DNA from: a virus
Direction: 5' to 3' (one strand)
Length of the DNA: 64,000 bases
Virus record (IMG/VR): IMGVR_UViG_3300013102_000002
Coordinates: 1 to 64,000 of that record
Position 1 is the stretch's first letter. The number at the start of each line of letters is the position of its first letter. The translations under genes were made by a program, and so were the position numbers. The notes under the pieces were generated by a model. The model searched no databases. It was not told the DNA's origin and worked only from the letters and a program-made list of their open reading frames with translations. Shown one piece after another: positions 62,438 to 64,000 of this stretch.

Positions 62438-62669
62438 TATTTGTAAAACTAAATTCTCCTTTAAACGGTTCCCGATAAAACACTCCATTATTAGCGTTAT
62501 TCATCATCCAAATTGCTTCATCGTCTACAACATTGGAGTCTAAATACTTTGTACAATCGTTCAATCCTTCTTTCATTTCTTTGGAAACAAACTTCTCATC
62601 TAGATAATCAGCATCTCCGTCATAATACTTATCTTCCATTTCCTTAATTGAAAACCCTTGATATTGCAT
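62427..62669 (-). CDS. small acidic protein, 80 aa
   Basis: Start MQYQGFSIKEMEDKYYDGDA at 62669, CAGGAG six bases upstream; a start eight codons earlier has no site. Acidic with tyrosines, then WMMNNANNGVFYREPFKGEF. First gene behind the strong leftward promoter at 62785-62831, directly before the RNA polymerase, so it is an early gene. Function unknown. Confidence 0.7.
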   Translation of the reverse strand: MQYQGFSIKEMEDKYYDGDADYLDEKFVSKEMKEGLNDCTKYLDSNVVDDEAIWMMNNANNGVFYREPFKGEFSFTNTYE

Positions 62670-62784
62670 GTTAATCTCCTGTGTTTTTTTCATATTATGT
62701 ATTCCCTTGCCCTTTCTTTTATACCCTCGTATGTTTTATTCAGGAGATGCTTGCTTGTGTTTAGCAATCTCTCTCTGTGTTTAT

Positions 62785-62831
62785 AATATAACATGATAAT
62801 ATTGCATCGTCAACATATATTTATTAATTAA
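62785..62831 (-). promoter_or_regulatory. sigma-A promoter with abutting element, leftward (polymerase operon)
   Basis: On the minus strand: element TTAATTAATAAATATATG (62831-62814), then -35 TTGACG (62813-62808), 17 bases, -10 TATATT (62790-62785). Confidence 0.85.
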
Positions 62832-62899
62832 ATTCACAATGAGGCCGGGATCAAAGGGAGGTTATTCCTTCATTATATATAATAAAAAAGATGCTGATT

Positions 62900-62942
62900 T
62901 TAATGAATAAATATATACAAATAAATATATATGTGATATGAT
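62900..62942 (+). promoter_or_regulatory. sigma-A promoter with two element copies, rightward
   Basis: Element TTAATGAATAAATATATA (62900-62917) overlaps -35 TATACA (62914-62919); 17 bases later -10 TATGAT (62937-62942). The spacer holds a second AATAAATATATATG. Confidence 0.8.
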
Positions 62943-63009
62943 GTGTTTATGAGACAGATAAGTGCAGACATAATAATTACAATACATATCAAATAAGGAG
63001 GAGAACATT

Positions 63010-64000
63010 ATGAGTGCTATAACAAACAATGTAGTGGGATTACATACGGGTAGTGTGTGGGAGGATATCCAGACGCACCTAAAAGGATTTGAAAGCAAAC
63101 ACACATCTGAAAATTATGAACGTGGTTTGAGAAAGTTCTTTCAATGGTATAAAGGAAAAGATCTAGAGTTGCTAACAAGGGAAGACTTATATATCCGAAA
63201 TGCAGACGTTTTGAAATACCGCAACTTTCTAAAAGAAATACTCGATGAAGAAGGAGAAAGACAATATACAAATACTTCGATCAACAACGTCATTGCTGCC
63301 ATTCAATCACTTTATGTGTTTCTAGAAAAAAACGATTATGATGTAAAATCCGTTACCACCAGAATCAATCCACTTGCTGATGACTCGGTAAGATGTGGTG
63401 CGCTCTATACGCACGAGGCTGAAAAAATGGCAGACATTGTTGTTGATACTGTCAAAGGAATAGAAAAATCGGCATTGATTAGAATGGCATACACAACAAG
63501 CTTTCGTAAGGATTCCCTACGTAAATTAGAATGGAATGACATTGTAAAACATCCAAGTAATAAATATTACGAAGTGACTGTAATGGGTAAAGGTGGTAAG
63601 AAACATACTGTTCCAATTTCAGAAGATCTTTATCAGTATCTACTGAAGATTAAGGATCAGAAGTATTATGCGAGATATGATGATAATAAAATATTCCACT
63701 TAAGTACTGGGGCAATTCAGGATATGATGACTTTTTTGAAAAATAAACTTGGTATCCCTGAACAAAGAAATGTTGTATTCCATAGCTTCAGAAACGTTGC
63801 GTCTATGTATGGAACATTGGAAGAAGCTAAAGAGCACTACAACCACAGCAGTTACAATGTAACAGAAAAATATAGACACAAAGATAATGACATGAGTAAT
63901 AGTTTGAGTTTGAGAATTGGTGAAAAGATTGACGATGGCGTTTTTGAGGAATTAAGTAAAGAGGAATTAATTCAATTACTTATGAGACAAAACGAAGGAG
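63010..64000 (+). CDS. tyrosine-recombinase-fold protein, 3' end cut by window edge
   Basis: At least 330 residues. N-terminal core-binding domain with ENYERGLRKFFQWYKGKDLE, catalytic fold with arginine in TTSFRKDSLRKL, lysine in GKGGKKHTV, histidine-arginine in FHSFRNVAS, histidine in YNHSSYNVTEKYRH and tyrosine in the same segment. So all active-site residues seem present. SPbeta uses recombinase-fold proteins both as enzymes and as the lysogeny repressor (YopR/MrpR); the promoter with two element copies suggests autoregulation. I cannot tell enzyme from repressor here. Open frame to the last base. Confidence 0.82.
   Translation, partial: MSAITNNVVGLHTGSVWEDIQTHLKGFESKHTSENYERGLRKFFQWYKGKDLELLTREDLYIRNADVLKYRNFLKEILDEEGERQYTNTSINNVIAAIQSLYVFLEKNDYDVKSVTTRINPLADDSVRCGALYTHEAEKMADIVVDTVKGIEKSALIRMAYTTSFRKDSLRKLEWNDIVKHPSNKYYEVTVMGKGGKKHTVPISEDLYQYLLKIKDQKYYARYDDNKIFHLSTGAIQDMMTFLKNKLGIPEQRNVVFHSFRNVASMYGTLEEAKEHYNHSSYNVTEKYRHKDNDMSNSLSLRIGEKIDDGVFEELSKEELIQLLMRQNEG

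Larger units (their letters stand above)
62670..63009. other. divergent promoter region, no gene
   Basis: 340 bases between the leftward polymerase operon and the rightward recombinase-fold gene. It holds two sigma-A promoters, three copies of the repeated element, a 115-base untranslated leader on the left side and a GGAGG ribosome binding site on the right. Confidence 0.8.

Noticed and set aside
1-64000. CRISPR array or insertion sequence with transposase
   Set aside because: No regularly spaced direct repeats with unique spacers and no transposase-like protein were seen; the repeated AATAAATATA copies are irregularly spaced and lie at gene starts.

Overview
The window is a continuous piece of a large, AT-rich double-stranded DNA phage or prophage of a low-GC Gram-positive host, very probably a member of the Bacillales. 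It looks related to the Bacillus phage SPbeta group. Evidence for this: an SPbeta-type DnaE-like polymerase (YorL type), a single-polypeptide RNA polymerase with a DxDxD centre (YonO type), an HU protein and a YonK-like small protein beside it, a large serine recombinase, and several tyrosine-recombinase-fold proteins. The amidase carries a copper-amine-oxidase-like C-terminal domain of the kind common in Paenibacillus and relatives, so such a host is plausible. There are no tRNAs, rRNAs or CRISPR arrays.

Layout. Positions 1-9033 hold mostly rightward, early-type genes: small phage proteins, a ParM/ParR-like partition pair, the DNA polymerase, zinc-binding small proteins and a RuvC-like resolvase, closed by a strong terminator. 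Positions 9145-10629 encode a large serine recombinase (probable integrase). From 10.7 to 13.0 kb there are leftward winged-helix genes, one fused to a NucS-like nuclease domain, and a tandem pair of DUF5659-like proteins split by a GC-rich hairpin element. From 13.1 to 35.6 kb lie lysis, tail-fibre, baseplate and tape-measure genes, all leftward. The tape-measure gene is cut by three group I introns. From 35.7 to 40.9 kb is an accessory block: a homing endonuclease, an XRE repressor-like gene, a lipoprotein, a MazF-like toxin and a tyrosine recombinase. From 41.0 to 54.7 kb are head and packaging genes (connectors, tail tube, capsid, protease/scaffold, portal, terminase). From 54.9 to 62.7 kb are a metallophosphoesterase, YonK-like protein, PIN-PhoH ATPase, HU, a winged-helix/zinc-ribbon protein and the RNA polymerase. 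At 62.7-63.0 kb a divergent promoter region drives a rightward tyrosine-recombinase-fold gene that runs off the window.

A recurring AT-rich element, close to TTAATGAATAAATATATG, ties the genome together. It is oriented with transcription at most genes. At some promoters it abuts a clear sigma-A -35 box; in front of many other genes it lies directly before the ribosome binding site with no sigma-A promoter visible. It may be an operator for the integrase-fold regulator, a promoter for the phage RNA polymerase, or two overlapping families doing both. The most notable individual findings are this element, the co-translated partner gene of the RNA polymerase, the triple-intron tape measure whose reading frame is restored exactly by splicing, and the structured RNA in front of the packaging genes.
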